Shown one piece after another: positions 17,227 to 28,487 of a stretch of DNA of 64,000 nucleotides (position 1 is its first letter; the number at the start of each line of letters is the position of its first letter). The notes under the pieces are model-generated. The model was not told where the DNA came from. It made no database searches and saw only the letters and a list, made by a program, of their open reading frames with translations. The stretch is from positions 558,001-622,000 of the forward strand of contig NZ_CP080998.1 in NCBI RefSeq assembly GCF_019645835.1, in the 5' to 3' direction. The stretch comes from Mycolicibacterium holsaticum DSM 44478 = JCM 12374 (lineage in GTDB: Bacteria > Actinomycetota > Actinomycetes > Mycobacteriales > Mycobacteriaceae). Both the position numbers and the translations under genes were made by a program.

Positions 17227-17811
17227 GTGGCTGAGCAATCCACCGAGCTGTACAACGGCGACATCGAGTCTGTACTGCTTCCCGCAGAAGAGATCCAGGC
17301 AAAGGTCAACGAGCTCGGCGCGCGGATCGGCGACGACTACCGCGAAGCCATCACCCCCAGCGGCCAGGATCTGCTGCTGGTCACCGTGCTCAAGGGGGCG
17401 GTGTTCTTCGTCACAGATCTCGCGCGGGCGATCCCGCTGCCCACGCAGCTGGAGTTCATGGCGGTCAGCTCGTATGGCTCGTCGACGTCGTCCTCGGGAG
17501 TGGTGCGCATCCTCAAGGACCTCGACCGCGACATCAACGACCGCGACGTACTGATCGTCGAGGACGTCGTCGACTCCGGGCTGACGCTGTCGTGGTTGCT
17601 GCGCAACCTCGCGTCGCGGCGGCCGCGCTCACTGCGGGTGTGCGCACTGCTGCGTAAGCCCGACGCCGTGCGCGCCGACGTCGACATCGCCTACGTGGGT
17701 TTCGATATCCCCAAGGAGTTCGTCGTCGGCTACGGCCTGGACTACGCCGAGCGCTACCGGGACTTGAACTACATCGGCACGCTGGACCCCAAGATCTACG
17801 AACAACCCTGA
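17227..17811 (+). CDS. hpt: Hypoxanthine-guanine phosphoribosyltransferase
   Basis: 194 residues. The PRPP-binding motif [14 protein letters not shown] is intact, with the flexible-loop segment [13 protein letters not shown] ahead of it and the base-binding VGYGLDY block near the C terminus. It salvages hypoxanthine and guanine to IMP and GMP. It is highly similar across its length to M. tuberculosis Hpt (Rv3624c). Start chosen at GTG 17227 by homology; a GTG two codons upstream and a longer reading to 17191 are less likely. Directly downstream of the stop lies the 62-bp bipartite repeat described separately. Confidence 0.94.
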   Translation: MAEQSTELYNGDIESVLLPAEEIQAKVNELGARIGDDYREAITPSGQDLLLVTVLKGAVFFVTDLARAIPLPTQLEFMAVSSYGSSTSSSGVVRILKDLDRDINDRDVLIVEDVVDSGLTLSWLLRNLASRRPRSLRVCALLRKPDAVRADVDIAYVGFDIPKEFVVGYGLDYAERYRDLNYIGTLDPKIYEQP

Positions 17812-17821
17812 TCGACACCGT

Positions 17822-17883
17822 GCCCAAAGCGACAAGCGGGCGGGAAAGTGCGAGAAGAATCGTGCAAAACGTCGATTTCGGCG
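17822..17883 (+). repeat. Dispersed bipartite element, copy 1 (hpt/oxidoreductase gap)
   Basis: A 33-nt block (17822-17854, core GCCCAAAGCGACAA then CGGGCGGGAAAGT) and a 14-nt block starting CGTCGAT (17870) flank 15 variable bases. The same arrangement with identical spacing is found on the minus strand at 62962-62901. The two copies agree at 31 of 33 and 12 of 14 positions in the blocks but only 6 of 15 between them. It sits 10 bp after the hpt stop and ends 12 bp before the oxidoreductase start. Not palindromic. Function unknown. Confidence 0.7.
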
Positions 17884-17895
17884 GAGGATGGGGTG

Positions 17896-20115
17896 ATGAG
17901 CCAGACAGCCTTGCGGATCTGCCCGCTGTGCGAGGCCACCTGCGGCCTGACGTTGACGATCTCCGACGGCCGGATCACCGGGGCCCGCGGCGACCGTGAC
18001 GACGTGTTCAGCCGCGGGTTCATCTGCCCGAAGGGCGCCAGCTTCGCCGAACTCGACAACGACCCCGACCGGCTCACCCGCCCGCTGGTCCGGCGCAACG
18101 GTGAGCTGACCCAAACCAGCTGGGAAGAGGCGTTCGCAACGGTCGCCGACCGGCTCGGTACCGTCGTGGCCGAGCACGGCGGGCCCTCGGTCGGCGTATA
18201 CCTGGGCAACCCCAACGCGCACACGATCGCAGGCGCGCTGTACCCGCCGCTGCTCGTACGGGCGCTGGGCACTCGTCAGGTCTACTCCGCCAGCACCCTG
18301 GACCAGATGCCCAAGCACGTCGCACTGGGCCACATGTTCGGCAGCCCGGTCGCCTTCACCGTCCCCGACCTCGACCGCACCGACTATCTGGTCGTCATCG
18401 GTGCGAATCCTCTTGTCTCCAACGGCAGTTTGGCGACGGCCGCGGACTTTCCCGGCAAGCTGCGCGCGCTGCGCAAGCGCGGCGGCCGGCTCGTGGTCAT
18501 CGACCCGGCCCGCACACGCAGCGCAGAGCTCGCCGATCGTCACCTCGCCCCGCGACCCGGCACCGATGCGGCGCTGCTGTTCGCCATCGTGCACACCCTG
18601 TTCGACGAGGGTCTGGTCGCCCTCGGCGCGCTGGCGGGTTCGGTCAACGGCGTCGATGACGTGCGCGCGCTGGCCGCCGACTTCGCCCCGGAGACCGTCG
18701 CGACGTACTGCGGTGTGGACGCCGAGGATATCCGCCAGTTGGCCCGCGAAATCGCGGCGGCGCCGTCAGCGGCTGTCTACGGCCGAATCGGCACGTCCAC
18801 AGTCGAATTCGGGACGATCGGCAGCTGGCTCGTCGACGTCGTCAACGTTCTGACCGGCAATCTCGACCGGCCGGGCGGTGCGATGTTCCCGCTGTCTGCC
18901 GTCGCTCCGGCGCCACGGCCGCCGAAGCCCGGCCGCGGATTTCGGACCGGCCGCTGGCACAGCCGCGTCTCGGGCCACCCCGAGGTGCTCTCGGAGATTC
19001 CGGCCGCCGCCCTGGCCGAAGAGATCGACACCCCCGGCGACGGGCAGATCACGGCGCTGATCACCATCGCGGGCAACCCGGTGTTGTCCGCACCAGACGG
19101 GGACCGGCTCGACCGCGCACTCGACGGGCTCGGTTTCATGGTTTCGATCGACCCGTACCTCAACGAGACGACCCGCCACGCCGACGTCATCCTGCCGCCA
19201 CCGGCGCCGTCGCAGAGCGCGCACTTCGACTTCGCGCTCAACAACCTCGCGGTGCGCAACAACGCCCGGTACTCACCACCGGTGCTGCCGCTCGACGACC
19301 GTCCCGACGAAGCCGAGATCCTGTCGCGAATCGCGTTGATCCTGTACGGCGTTGGTGCAGACGGTGATCCGGGGCTGGTCGATCAGCAGGTGATCGCGAC
19401 GACGCTGGCAAAGGAAACCGCCGATCCGCACTCGCCGGTCGCCGGGCGCCCGGTCGAGGAGCTGACCGCGATGCTCGAGGAGGCGCCCGGTTACCAGCGA
19501 CGCCTCGACATGATGCTTCGGCTCGGACCGTACGGCGACGCGTTCGGCGCCAAACCCGACGGGCTGACGCTGGCCCGGCTCAAGGCCGCACCGCACGGCA
19601 TCGACCTCGGCCCGATGCAACCTCGGTTGGCTCAGGTGTTGCGGACCCCAACGGGCAGAATCGAACTCGCCCCCGAACCGCTGATCGCCGATGTGCCGCG
19701 GCTGCGGGAAGCGCTGCGGGTCCGCGCCGACGGGTTCCTGCTCATCGGGCGGCGGCACCTGCGGTCCAACAACAGCTGGATGCACAATGTGCCCGCGCTG
19801 GCCGGCGGCACCAACCGGTGCACACTGCGGATCCATCCCGACGACGCCGAGGAGATCGGGCTCACCGACATCGCCGTCGTCAAAGGACCCGGCGGTGAGC
19901 TGCTGGCGCCGATCGAGTTGGCGCCGGGCATGCGCCGCGGTGTGGTGTCGCTGCCGCACGGGTGGGGTCACGACCGCGGCGGCACCGGACAGAAGGTGGC
20001 ATCGGAGCAGGCCGGTGTCAACGTCAACCAGCTCAACGACGGTAGCCATCTCGATCCGCTGTCGGGTACCGCTGTGCTCAACGGCATTCCGGTGGATATC
20101 GCCCCCGCGGGGTAG
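17896..20115 (+). CDS. Molybdopterin (bis-MGD) oxidoreductase with N-terminal 4Fe-4S site
   Basis: 739 residues of the DMSO reductase/formate dehydrogenase superfamily. Cys9, Cys12, Cys16 and Cys44 form the N-terminal C-x2-C-x3-C-x27-C iron-sulphur ligand set. The molybdopterin oxidoreductase domain follows (about 55-490), and the C-terminal dinucleotide-binding domain (about 600-735) includes RRHLRSNNSWMHN. No twin-arginine signal is present, so it should be cytosolic. The ATG at 17896 follows a GGAGG site; the earlier in-frame ATG at 17848 lies within the repeat element. It stands alone, with no partner redox subunit nearby, and is not at this place in M. tuberculosis, so it is probably accessory. 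The substrate cannot be predicted. Confidence 0.87.
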   Translation: MSQTALRICPLCEATCGLTLTISDGRITGARGDRDDVFSRGFICPKGASFAELDNDPDRLTRPLVRRNGELTQTSWEEAFATVADRLGTVVAEHGGPSVGVYLGNPNAHTIAGALYPPLLVRALGTRQVYSASTLDQMPKHVALGHMFGSPVAFTVPDLDRTDYLVVIGANPLVSNGSLATAADFPGKLRALRKRGGRLVVIDPARTRSAELADRHLAPRPGTDAALLFAIVHTLFDEGLVALGALAGSVNGVDDVRALAADFAPETVATYCGVDAEDIRQLAREIAAAPSAAVYGRIGTSTVEFGTIGSWLVDVVNVLTGNLDRPGGAMFPLSAVAPAPRPPKPGRGFRTGRWHSRVSGHPEVLSEIPAAALAEEIDTPGDGQITALITIAGNPVLSAPDGDRLDRALDGLGFMVSIDPYLNETTRHADVILPPPAPSQSAHFDFALNNLAVRNNARYSPPVLPLDDRPDEAEILSRIALILYGVGADGDPGLVDQQVIATTLAKETADPHSPVAGRPVEELTAMLEEAPGYQRRLDMMLRLGPYGDAFGAKPDGLTLARLKAAPHGIDLGPMQPRLAQVLRTPTGRIELAPEPLIADVPRLREALRVRADGFLLIGRRHLRSNNSWMHNVPALAGGTNRCTLRIHPDDAEEIGLTDIAVVKGPGGELLAPIELAPGMRRGVVSLPHGWGHDRGGTGQKVASEQAGVNVNQLNDGSHLDPLSGTAVLNGIPVDIAPAG

Positions 20116-20142
20116 CGCGCTCCGGCCGGTCGCTTCCGCAGG

Positions 20143-20889
20143 TCAGGTGAGCTCCCAGACCACGGTCACCGTGAATCCGACCGTCTGCTGACCGGGTTCC
20201 AGTGGTACGGCGGCCAATTCGGCGCCGCGGGTGGTGGGCATCGGAGTGGGGGGTTGCTGACCGCCGGTCGCCTCGGAGATCGAGATGACCTGGCCCAGGT
20301 GCGAACCCGACAACTCGGCGTACTGCTCGGCGCGGTCCTTGGCATCGTCGAAGGCCCGGCTGCGGGCATCGCGGACCAGCTGCGAATCGTCCTCGAGCGA
20401 GTAGTTGACCGAGTTGATCCGGGTGGCGTCGCCGCCGCTGCTGACGATCAGCGCCAGCGCCTGCGACGCGGCATCAAGCTGGCGGATCTTGATGTCGATC
20501 GAATTGCTGGCCCGGTAGCCGACGATGGTCGCCGGGTTGTCCCCGCCGCCTGAGAACTGCGGCTGCAGGCTGACCTGGGCGGTGCTGATGTCCTTGCGGT
20601 CGACGCCGGCGTCCACCAGCGCGTTGATCACCGCCTGCTGGCGGCCGCTGGTCTGGTTCATCGCACCGGTGACATCGGGCGCGATGGACTCGATGGACGC
20701 GTTGACGTTGAGGGTGTCCGGCTCGCCCTGCACCTCGCCGGAACCCTGGACGGTCACGTGCCGCACGTCGGCCTGTGTACCGGTCGTCGGTCCCGATGTC
20801 GCATCGCAACCCGCGACGGCGACCATGAGCCCCGCGGCGGCGACGGCGAGCATTTTGGTTGGCGTGTTCGCCCGTACAGCGATCGGCAT
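20143..20889 (-). CDS. lpqG: SIMPL-domain lipoprotein LpqG
   Basis: 248 residues. An N-terminal signal sequence ends in the lipobox VAGC (AVAGCDA, about residues 23-29), so it is an acylated surface lipoprotein. The mature part is a SIMPL (DUF541) domain beginning VTVQGSGEVQGEPDT and carrying the typical YRASNSIDIKIR and DDAKDRAEQYAE segments. Its biochemical role is not established. The ATG at 20889 begins the signal peptide; an in-frame start at 20979 falls inside the upstream dehydrogenase gene. It matches M. tuberculosis LpqG (Rv3623), also next to hpt. It follows the dehydrogenase by 16 bp and is probably the last gene of that operon. Confidence 0.9.
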   Translation of the reverse strand: MPIAVRANTPTKMLAVAAAGLMVAVAGCDATSGPTTGTQADVRHVTVQGSGEVQGEPDTLNVNASIESIAPDVTGAMNQTSGRQQAVINALVDAGVDRKDISTAQVSLQPQFSGGGDNPATIVGYRASNSIDIKIRQLDAASQALALIVSSGGDATRINSVNYSLEDDSQLVRDARSRAFDDAKDRAEQYAELSGSHLGQVISISEATGGQQPPTPMPTTRGAELAAVPLEPGQQTVGFTVTVVWELT

Positions 20890-20905
20890 GCCTGGCACGA
20901 TACCG

Positions 20906-21925
20906 TCACGGGGCCACCAGAACCTTGCAATGCTGGTCCGGGTGCGCCAGCTCGTCGAACGCGGCGCCCACCCCGGCAAGGTCGACTTCCCCGGTGATCA
21001 GCGGTGCGACGTCGATCTCGCCCTCGGCGATCGCCCGCAACGACGCACCGAACTCGGTGAAATCGTAGGCGAATACGAAGTGCACGCTGATCTCCTTGGC
21101 GCTGCCGAAGAACGGGACCACGGTGTCGGGTTCCATGCACACGCCCGCGACCACCACTCGACACCCCGCCGGCGCCTGGCGCAGGACGTCGTTGATGATG
21201 CCGGGCATCCCGACGGCCTCGAACACCACCGCGGGCGTCGCGGTGTCGAACGGTGAGCCTTGCGCCGGATCGAGGATCTCGTGGGCGCCCATGGTGTCGG
21301 CCAGCTGCCGCCGCTTCGGTGAGAAGTCCGCGGCCACAACGTGTTCCACCCCGCGGTGGCGCAGCGCGGCGACGATCGCCAGGCCGACGGGCCCGCAGCC
21401 GAGCACAAGTGCGGTTTCGCCGCGCTCGATGGCCGACTTGTTCACCGCGTGCAGACCGACCGCCATGGGCTCGGTGAGCGCGGCATGGCGCGGGTCCAAA
21501 CCGTTGGGCACCGGCAGCAGCAGCGGCGCTGACAACAGCATCCGCTCGGCGTAGCCGCCGATCGTGGTGTTGGAGAACACGATCGGCTCCACACCGGTCG
21601 CGGTCAGCAGTGCGGGCACCGAGGTGACGATCGTGCCCGGCGCAGGTGCGTCGGTGTCGGGCCCGGAGTCGAGCACCTCGGCGCTGAACTCGTGTCCGAG
21701 GAACACGTCACGTGAAAGGTCCAGCCGCGCACCGTCACCGCCGGGCAGCCCCTTCATCTCGGCGCTGAGCTCCACCATCTTGTGGCCGTGTTGGGCGAAG
21801 TGCAGGTCCGATCCGCAGATGCCGCACGCCTTGACTCCGACCAGCACCTGTCCAGGTCCCGGCACGGGTTCGGCGACGTCGTCGCGCAGCACCATCCGCC
21901 CGTCGCGCAGCACGGCGGCCCGCAT
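20906..21925 (-). CDS. Zinc-dependent medium-chain alcohol dehydrogenase
   Basis: 339 residues, MDR superfamily. Near the N terminus GICGSDLHF carries the catalytic zinc Cys, and GHEFS has the conserved His-Glu pair. The NAD(P)-binding LGCGPVGLAIV lies mid-protein, followed by AADFSPKR, whose Asp suggests NAD preference. The four-cysteine structural zinc loop of classical alcohol dehydrogenases is missing and is replaced by an acidic/Gly segment. Its ATG overlaps the stop of the monooxygenase gene (TGATG). Gene order ephA, monooxygenase, dehydrogenase suggests a shared oxidative pathway for an alkene, terpenoid or fatty compound. The substrate is not predictable. Confidence 0.88.
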   Translation of the reverse strand: MRAAVLRDGRMVLRDDVAEPVPGPGQVLVGVKACGICGSDLHFAQHGHKMVELSAEMKGLPGGDGARLDLSRDVFLGHEFSAEVLDSGPDTDAPAPGTIVTSVPALLTATGVEPIVFSNTTIGGYAERMLLSAPLLLPVPNGLDPRHAALTEPMAVGLHAVNKSAIERGETALVLGCGPVGLAIVAALRHRGVEHVVAADFSPKRRQLADTMGAHEILDPAQGSPFDTATPAVVFEAVGMPGIINDVLRQAPAGCRVVVAGVCMEPDTVVPFFGSAKEISVHFVFAYDFTEFGASLRAIAEGEIDVAPLITGEVDLAGVGAAFDELAHPDQHCKVLVAP

Positions 21926-23112
21926 CAACCCTCCCGGTTCTCGAGTTCGTCGGTGTGCTCGGTGATCGCGTTGACGATCGCCTCGCCCGCCCGGCCCAGC
22001 AGTTGGTCGCGCATGCCCTTGGCCCAGTCGTGCGACGCCCGCGGCGCGATGAGCTGCCCCTTGAAGTGCGGGATGACCTCGCGGGCGAACAGTTCGTAGG
22101 AGTGATACGTCGCCTGCGGTGAGGCCCAGTCGTGGCCGAGCAGCAGCAGCGTGCCGAAGCCGCCGGACTGCTCGAGCAGGTCGTGGATGTAGGCGATCGC
22201 GTCGCCGGGGGTGCCGATACAGCAGTTGCCCTTGCCCGCATACTCTTCGACGAACTCCCGCGGTGACTGCTCGCCCTCCACGCTGTTGGACAGCGGCACG
22301 AACCCGGCGGCGCCGAAGTAGTTCGCGAAATCCGCTAGCCCGTAGGTGCAGTCGTCGATCGCCTGCTCGCGGGTGTCGGCCAGATGCATGATCGACAGCA
22401 CCCGCCAGTTGTCGCGGTTCGGTTCGTCGCGGCCCGACTTCTCGGCCTGTTCGACGACGACCTGCCACGTGTTCTCCAGCGCGGCGAACCCGCCGGGCAC
22501 CGACATCGACAACGAAAGCAGCGACGTGCCAAGCGTTCCGGCCAGCCGCGGACCCGACGGTGAAATCATTGCCGCCGTCGATATTTCGGGGTACGGCCAG
22601 GTGTAGGGGCGGATGTGCAGCGCGGCGTCGCGCAGGGTGAACCAGTCCGACGTCCTGGTGATCCGCTCGTCGGGGGCGGCGCGAAACAACGCCAGGATCG
22701 CCTCCAGCGACTCCTGCATCATCCGGCGCTGGTCGACCGGGTCGATACCCATCATGTAGGCGTCCGAGGGCAGCGCGCCCGGACCGGTGCCGAACATCAC
22801 CCGGCCGCGGGTGATGTGGTCGAGCAACACCCAGCGGTCGGCCACCATCAGCGGATGGTGGTAGGGCAGCGACACCACGCCGGTGCCGAGCCGGATGTGC
22901 TTGGTGCGCTCGGCGGCTGCGGCGATGAGCACCTCCGGGCAGGCGATCAACTCGTAACCGCCGGAGTGGTGCTCGCCGAACCAGACCTCGTCGTAACCGA
23001 GACGGTCCAGCGCGACAGTGCGTTCGAGGTCGTATTCCAATGCCACGGTGGGGGATTGACCGACCGGGTGGAACGGGGTGATGAACACCCCGAAGTTCAG
23101 TGGGCGCGTCAT
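21925..23112 (-). CDS. LLM-class flavin-dependent monooxygenase (Rv3618 type)
   Basis: 395 residues with the bacterial luciferase-like TIM-barrel pattern: N-terminal NFGVFITPFHP, WFGEHHSGG with the conserved His pair, GTGVVSLPYHHP, and GRVMFGTGPG. These use reduced FMN from a reductase encoded elsewhere. It resembles limonene 1,2-monooxygenase-type enzymes and M. tuberculosis Rv3618, which is also beside ephA. It begins at the base after the epoxide hydrolase stop and ends on the dehydrogenase start. Making an epoxide that the neighbouring hydrolase opens would be consistent, but that is inference from context. Confidence 0.87.
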   Translation of the reverse strand: MTRPLNFGVFITPFHPVGQSPTVALEYDLERTVALDRLGYDEVWFGEHHSGGYELIACPEVLIAAAAERTKHIRLGTGVVSLPYHHPLMVADRWVLLDHITRGRVMFGTGPGALPSDAYMMGIDPVDQRRMMQESLEAILALFRAAPDERITRTSDWFTLRDAALHIRPYTWPYPEISTAAMISPSGPRLAGTLGTSLLSLSMSVPGGFAALENTWQVVVEQAEKSGRDEPNRDNWRVLSIMHLADTREQAIDDCTYGLADFANYFGAAGFVPLSNSVEGEQSPREFVEEYAGKGNCCIGTPGDAIAYIHDLLEQSGGFGTLLLLGHDWASPQATYHSYELFAREVIPHFKGQLIAPRASHDWAKGMRDQLLGRAGEAIVNAITEHTDELENREG

Positions 23113-24084
23113 CTACAGCTCCAATCGCTTGAGGAACTCGATCAGCTCGGCGTTTACCTCGACGGGACGCTCCTGTTGGATCCAGTGGCCGGCGCCCTCG
23201 ATCATCACCTCGCGGTAGTCGCCGGACACCAGATCGCGCACGCGGTGGCGCGGTGTGTAGGCCAGGGTCGGGTCGGCGGTGCCGCCGACGAACAGCGCGG
23301 GAACGGTGATGGTGGCAGCCGGCAACCGATCCGGCGCGGTCAGCTCCCAGTTGCGGTCAAAGCAGCGGTACCAGTTCAGCGGCGCGGTGAACCCGTGCTC
23401 GGTGAACTCGGCGACGTAGCGGTCGAACTCGTCGGAGCGCAGCCAGTCGGGCAACGCGCCCGGTTCGGGGATGCGTTCGATGAAGCCCTCCGGGCCGGCT
23501 TGGACCATGCGCAGCGCCGCGGCCTCGTCCGAGGGCGTGGTCAGCGACCCGAACAGTTTGCGCATCGTGGTGGCGACATCGCGGTTCAGGTCGGCGTCGG
23601 CAGGACCGGGCTGTTGGAAGTACAGGATGTAGAAGAAGTTGTCGCCGAAGAGCTTGCGGAAGGCTTGGGTGGTCGGGACCCGCGAACGCGGCACCGGGGG
23701 CACGCTCAACCCGACGACCCCGGCGAACCGGTCCGGATGCAACAGCGGAGCCGACCACGCCACCACGGCGCCGAAGTCGTGGCCGACGATCGCCGCCCGT
23801 TCCGCGCCGACGTCGTCGAGCAGGCCGACCAGGTCCGCGCTCAGGTCGACGACGGTGTAGGCGTCGACCGCGCCGGGTTTCGACGATCCGCCGTAGCCGC
23901 GCTGGTCGGGAGCCAGCACGTGGAAGCCCGCTTCGGCCAGCGCCGGGATCTGATGGCGCCACGAGTACGCCAGCTCGGGAAAGCCGTGGGCCAAGACAAC
24001 CACCGGGGCCCCGCGGTCGCCTGCCTCGACGACCCGGAGCTGCACGCCGTTGGTTTCGACTAGACGTTCGGTCCAGGTGGGCAC
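23113..24084 (-). CDS. ephA: Epoxide hydrolase EphA (alpha/beta hydrolase)
   Basis: 323 residues. HGFPELAYSWRHQIPAL holds the HGFP oxyanion-hole motif, GHDFGAVV carries the nucleophile Asp, FFYILYFQQPG matches EphA closely, and GAGHWIQQERP has the catalytic His; cap-domain tyrosines are present. The enzyme adds water to epoxides through an alkyl-enzyme ester. The GTG at 24084 is chosen by comparison with M. tuberculosis EphA (Rv3617, almost the same length); another GTG lies at 24093. It is the first gene of the ephA, monooxygenase, dehydrogenase, lpqG operon and is divergent from ftsH across 159 bp. M. tuberculosis carries espACD between these two genes; here that space is empty. Confidence 0.92.
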   Translation of the reverse strand: MPTWTERLVETNGVQLRVVEAGDRGAPVVVLAHGFPELAYSWRHQIPALAEAGFHVLAPDQRGYGGSSKPGAVDAYTVVDLSADLVGLLDDVGAERAAIVGHDFGAVVAWSAPLLHPDRFAGVVGLSVPPVPRSRVPTTQAFRKLFGDNFFYILYFQQPGPADADLNRDVATTMRKLFGSLTTPSDEAAALRMVQAGPEGFIERIPEPGALPDWLRSDEFDRYVAEFTEHGFTAPLNWYRCFDRNWELTAPDRLPAATITVPALFVGGTADPTLAYTPRHRVRDLVSGDYREVMIEGAGHWIQQERPVEVNAELIEFLKRLEL

Positions 24085-24243
24085 GGTAACCACCAAAGCA
24101 CAGTTCCGCGCGCCAGGTCCCCACCCGTCGGGAACCTTGCCTCGTTGGTATAGCGGTAGCCTGGAAGTTCCCAGCTGCACGTATCGGAAGGAGACCGGCC
24201 GCGGGCGGCCGAAAGACATGACGCCGACGAAGGCCGAGGCTTG

Positions 24244-26574
<2,331 letters not shown>

Positions 26575-26585
26575 CAGGAGGCGTA

Positions 26586-27209
26586 ATGACGCGGTCGCAC
26601 AACAATTCGACCACGATCTCACCCGGTAGGTTCTCGCCCGCGACGTTCGATCAAGCGCGTGCCGAGGCGGCGGTGCGGGAGTTGCTGGTCGCCGTGGGCG
26701 AAGACCCCGACCGAAACGGACTGCAGGACACCCCGGCCCGGGTGGCGCGCGCGTACCAGGAGCTGTTCGCCGGTCTGTACACCGACCCGGATACCGTGCT
26801 GGACACCACGTTCGACGAACAGCACGACGAGCTGGTGCTGGTCAAGCAGATCCCGCTGTACTCCACTTGCGAACACCACCTGGTGTCGTTTCACGGTGCC
26901 GCGCACGTGGGCTACATCCCGGGCGCGGACGGCCGGGTCACCGGGCTGTCCAAGATCGCCCGCCTCGTCGACCTGTACGCCAAACGACCCCAGGTGCAGG
27001 AACGGTTGACCGCACAGATCGCGGATGCGTTGATGCGCAAGCTCAATCCGCGCGGGGCGATCGTCGTGATCGAGGCCGAACACCTCTGCATGGCAATGCG
27101 CGGTGTGCGCAAGCCGGGCGCCATCACCACCACTTCAGCGGTACGCGGTCAGTTCAAGTGCGATGCGGCATCGCGTGCCGAGGCGCTGGATCTCATCCTT
27201 CGGAAGTGA
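26586..27209 (+). CDS. folE: GTP cyclohydrolase I
   Basis: 207 residues. It catalyses the first step of tetrahydrofolate synthesis, GTP to dihydroneopterin triphosphate. Zinc ligands are visible in [13 protein letters not shown] and HLCMAMRGV, and the GTP-binding loop [10 protein letters not shown] is intact. A strong AGGAGG lies 5-10 bases before the ATG. The gene follows ftsH by 11 bp and overlaps folP (GTGA), starting the compact folE-folP-folB-folK array. Corresponds to Rv3609c. Confidence 0.96.
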   Translation: MTRSHNNSTTISPGRFSPATFDQARAEAAVRELLVAVGEDPDRNGLQDTPARVARAYQELFAGLYTDPDTVLDTTFDEQHDELVLVKQIPLYSTCEHHLVSFHGAAHVGYIPGADGRVTGLSKIARLVDLYAKRPQVQERLTAQIADALMRKLNPRGAIVVIEAEHLCMAMRGVRKPGAITTTSAVRGQFKCDAASRAEALDLILRK

Positions 27210-28111
27210 GCCCACCCAGCCCAATGGTCCCTTCGGGAACGCGCGTGCAGGTCATGGGGGTCGTGAACGTCACCGACGACTCCTTCTCCGACGGGGGACT
27301 GTTCCTCGACCGTGACCGCGCGGTCGAACACGGGCTGGCGATGGCCGCCGAGGGCGCCCAGATCATCGACGTCGGCGGTGAGTCCACCCGCCCGGGTGCC
27401 ACCCGCATCGACCCCGAGATCGAAACGTCACGTGTCGTACCGGTGATCAAAGAGCTTGCCGGGCAAGGGCTGACGGTCAGTATCGACACCATGCACGCCG
27501 AGGTCGCCCGCGCCGCGCTGGACAGCGGCGCCACGATCGTCAACGACGTCTCCGGCGGCCGCGCCGACCCGAACATGGCCCCGTTGCTGGCTGACGCGAA
27601 AGTGCCGTGGGTGCTGATGCATTGGCGCTCGGTCGGCGCGCAGCGCCCGCATGAGGTGCCCGCCTACCGTGACGTGGTCGCCGACGTGCGCGCGGAACTG
27701 CTCGCCAACGTCGACACCGCTGTGGCGGCCGGTGTCGACGCGGACCGGCTGATCATCGACCCGGGCCTGGGTTTCGCCAAGACCGCAGAACACAATTGGG
27801 CGCTGCTGCGCGCGCTGCCCGAGTTCGTCGGCACCGGGATACCGGTCCTGGTCGGCGCGTCACGCAAACGCTTTCTCGGTACGCTGCTGGCCGACGCGGA
27901 CGGCCTTGCGCGGCCGCCGGGGGGGCGGGAGACGGCGACGGCGGTGATATCCGCGTTGGCCGGACTGCACGGCGCGTGGGGGGTGCGGGTGCACGACGTG
28001 CGCGCATCGGTCGACGCGCTCAAGGTGCTCGGAGCGTGGTCAGGGGCGTGGGGGCACCACCCGCGCGAAGCGCAGGGGGACGGAGCGACGGGAAATATTT
28101 CGAGTGGCTGA
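27206..28111 (+). CDS. folP: Dihydropteroate synthase
   Basis: 301 residues, TIM barrel, condenses hydroxymethyl-dihydropterin pyrophosphate with p-aminobenzoate; the target of sulphonamides. The two family signatures are [15 protein letters not shown] near the N terminus and [10 protein letters not shown]; the pterin-site block GASRKRFLG is intact. The GTG at 27206 overlaps the folE stop in a GTGA; an internal ATG at 27224 is an alternative. The C-terminal 25 residues are longer and more polar than in M. tuberculosis FolP1 (Rv3608c), and the 3' end overlaps folB by 8 bp. Confidence 0.95.
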   Translation: MSPPSPMVPSGTRVQVMGVVNVTDDSFSDGGLFLDRDRAVEHGLAMAAEGAQIIDVGGESTRPGATRIDPEIETSRVVPVIKELAGQGLTVSIDTMHAEVARAALDSGATIVNDVSGGRADPNMAPLLADAKVPWVLMHWRSVGAQRPHEVPAYRDVVADVRAELLANVDTAVAAGVDADRLIIDPGLGFAKTAEHNWALLRALPEFVGTGIPVLVGASRKRFLGTLLADADGLARPPGGRETATAVISALAGLHGAWGVRVHDVRASVDALKVLGAWSGAWGHHPREAQGDGATGNISSG

Positions 28112-28487
28112 CCGAATCGAGTTGCGCGGCTTGACCGTTCGTGGTCATCATGGAGTTTTCGACTACGAGCGCCGCGACGGACAGGACTTCGTCGTCGACG
28201 TCACGGTGTGGGTCGATCTGGCGCCGGCCGCGGCCAGCGACGACCTGGCCGACACCATCGACTACGGCGGGCTGGCCAAGCTGGCTGCCGACATCGTCGC
28301 CGGGCCCGCGCGCAACCTGATCGAGACGGTGGCAGGCGAGATCGCCGACGCGGTAATGGCCGACGCGCGCGTGCACGCCGTCGAGGTGACGGTGCACAAA
28401 CCCGGTGCGCCCATCCCGCTGGACTTCGCCGACGTCGCGGTGGTGGCACGACGGTCCCGGCGCGACGGCCGCGGCGGCGCCGCGTGA
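28104..28487 (+). CDS. folB: Dihydroneopterin aldolase
   Basis: 127 residues. Converts 7,8-dihydroneopterin to 6-hydroxymethyl-7,8-dihydropterin and glycolaldehyde. The family signature [18 protein letters not shown], a conserved Glu in the middle ([11 protein letters not shown]) and the catalytic Lys in [10 protein letters not shown] are present. The GTG start lies within the last 8 bp of folP, and its stop overlaps the folK start (GTGA). The extra 10-residue basic C-terminal tail is poorly conserved. Corresponds to Rv3607c. Confidence 0.95.
   Translation: MADRIELRGLTVRGHHGVFDYERRDGQDFVVDVTVWVDLAPAAASDDLADTIDYGGLAKLAADIVAGPARNLIETVAGEIADAVMADARVHAVEVTVHKPGAPIPLDFADVAVVARRSRRDGRGGAA

Noticed and set aside
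17822..17883. ECF sigma factor promoter within the dispersed element (GGAAAG and CGTC)
   Set aside because: The spacing is about 21 bases, longer than the usual 16-17 for such promoters, so it is not called as a promoter; left as an unexplained element.
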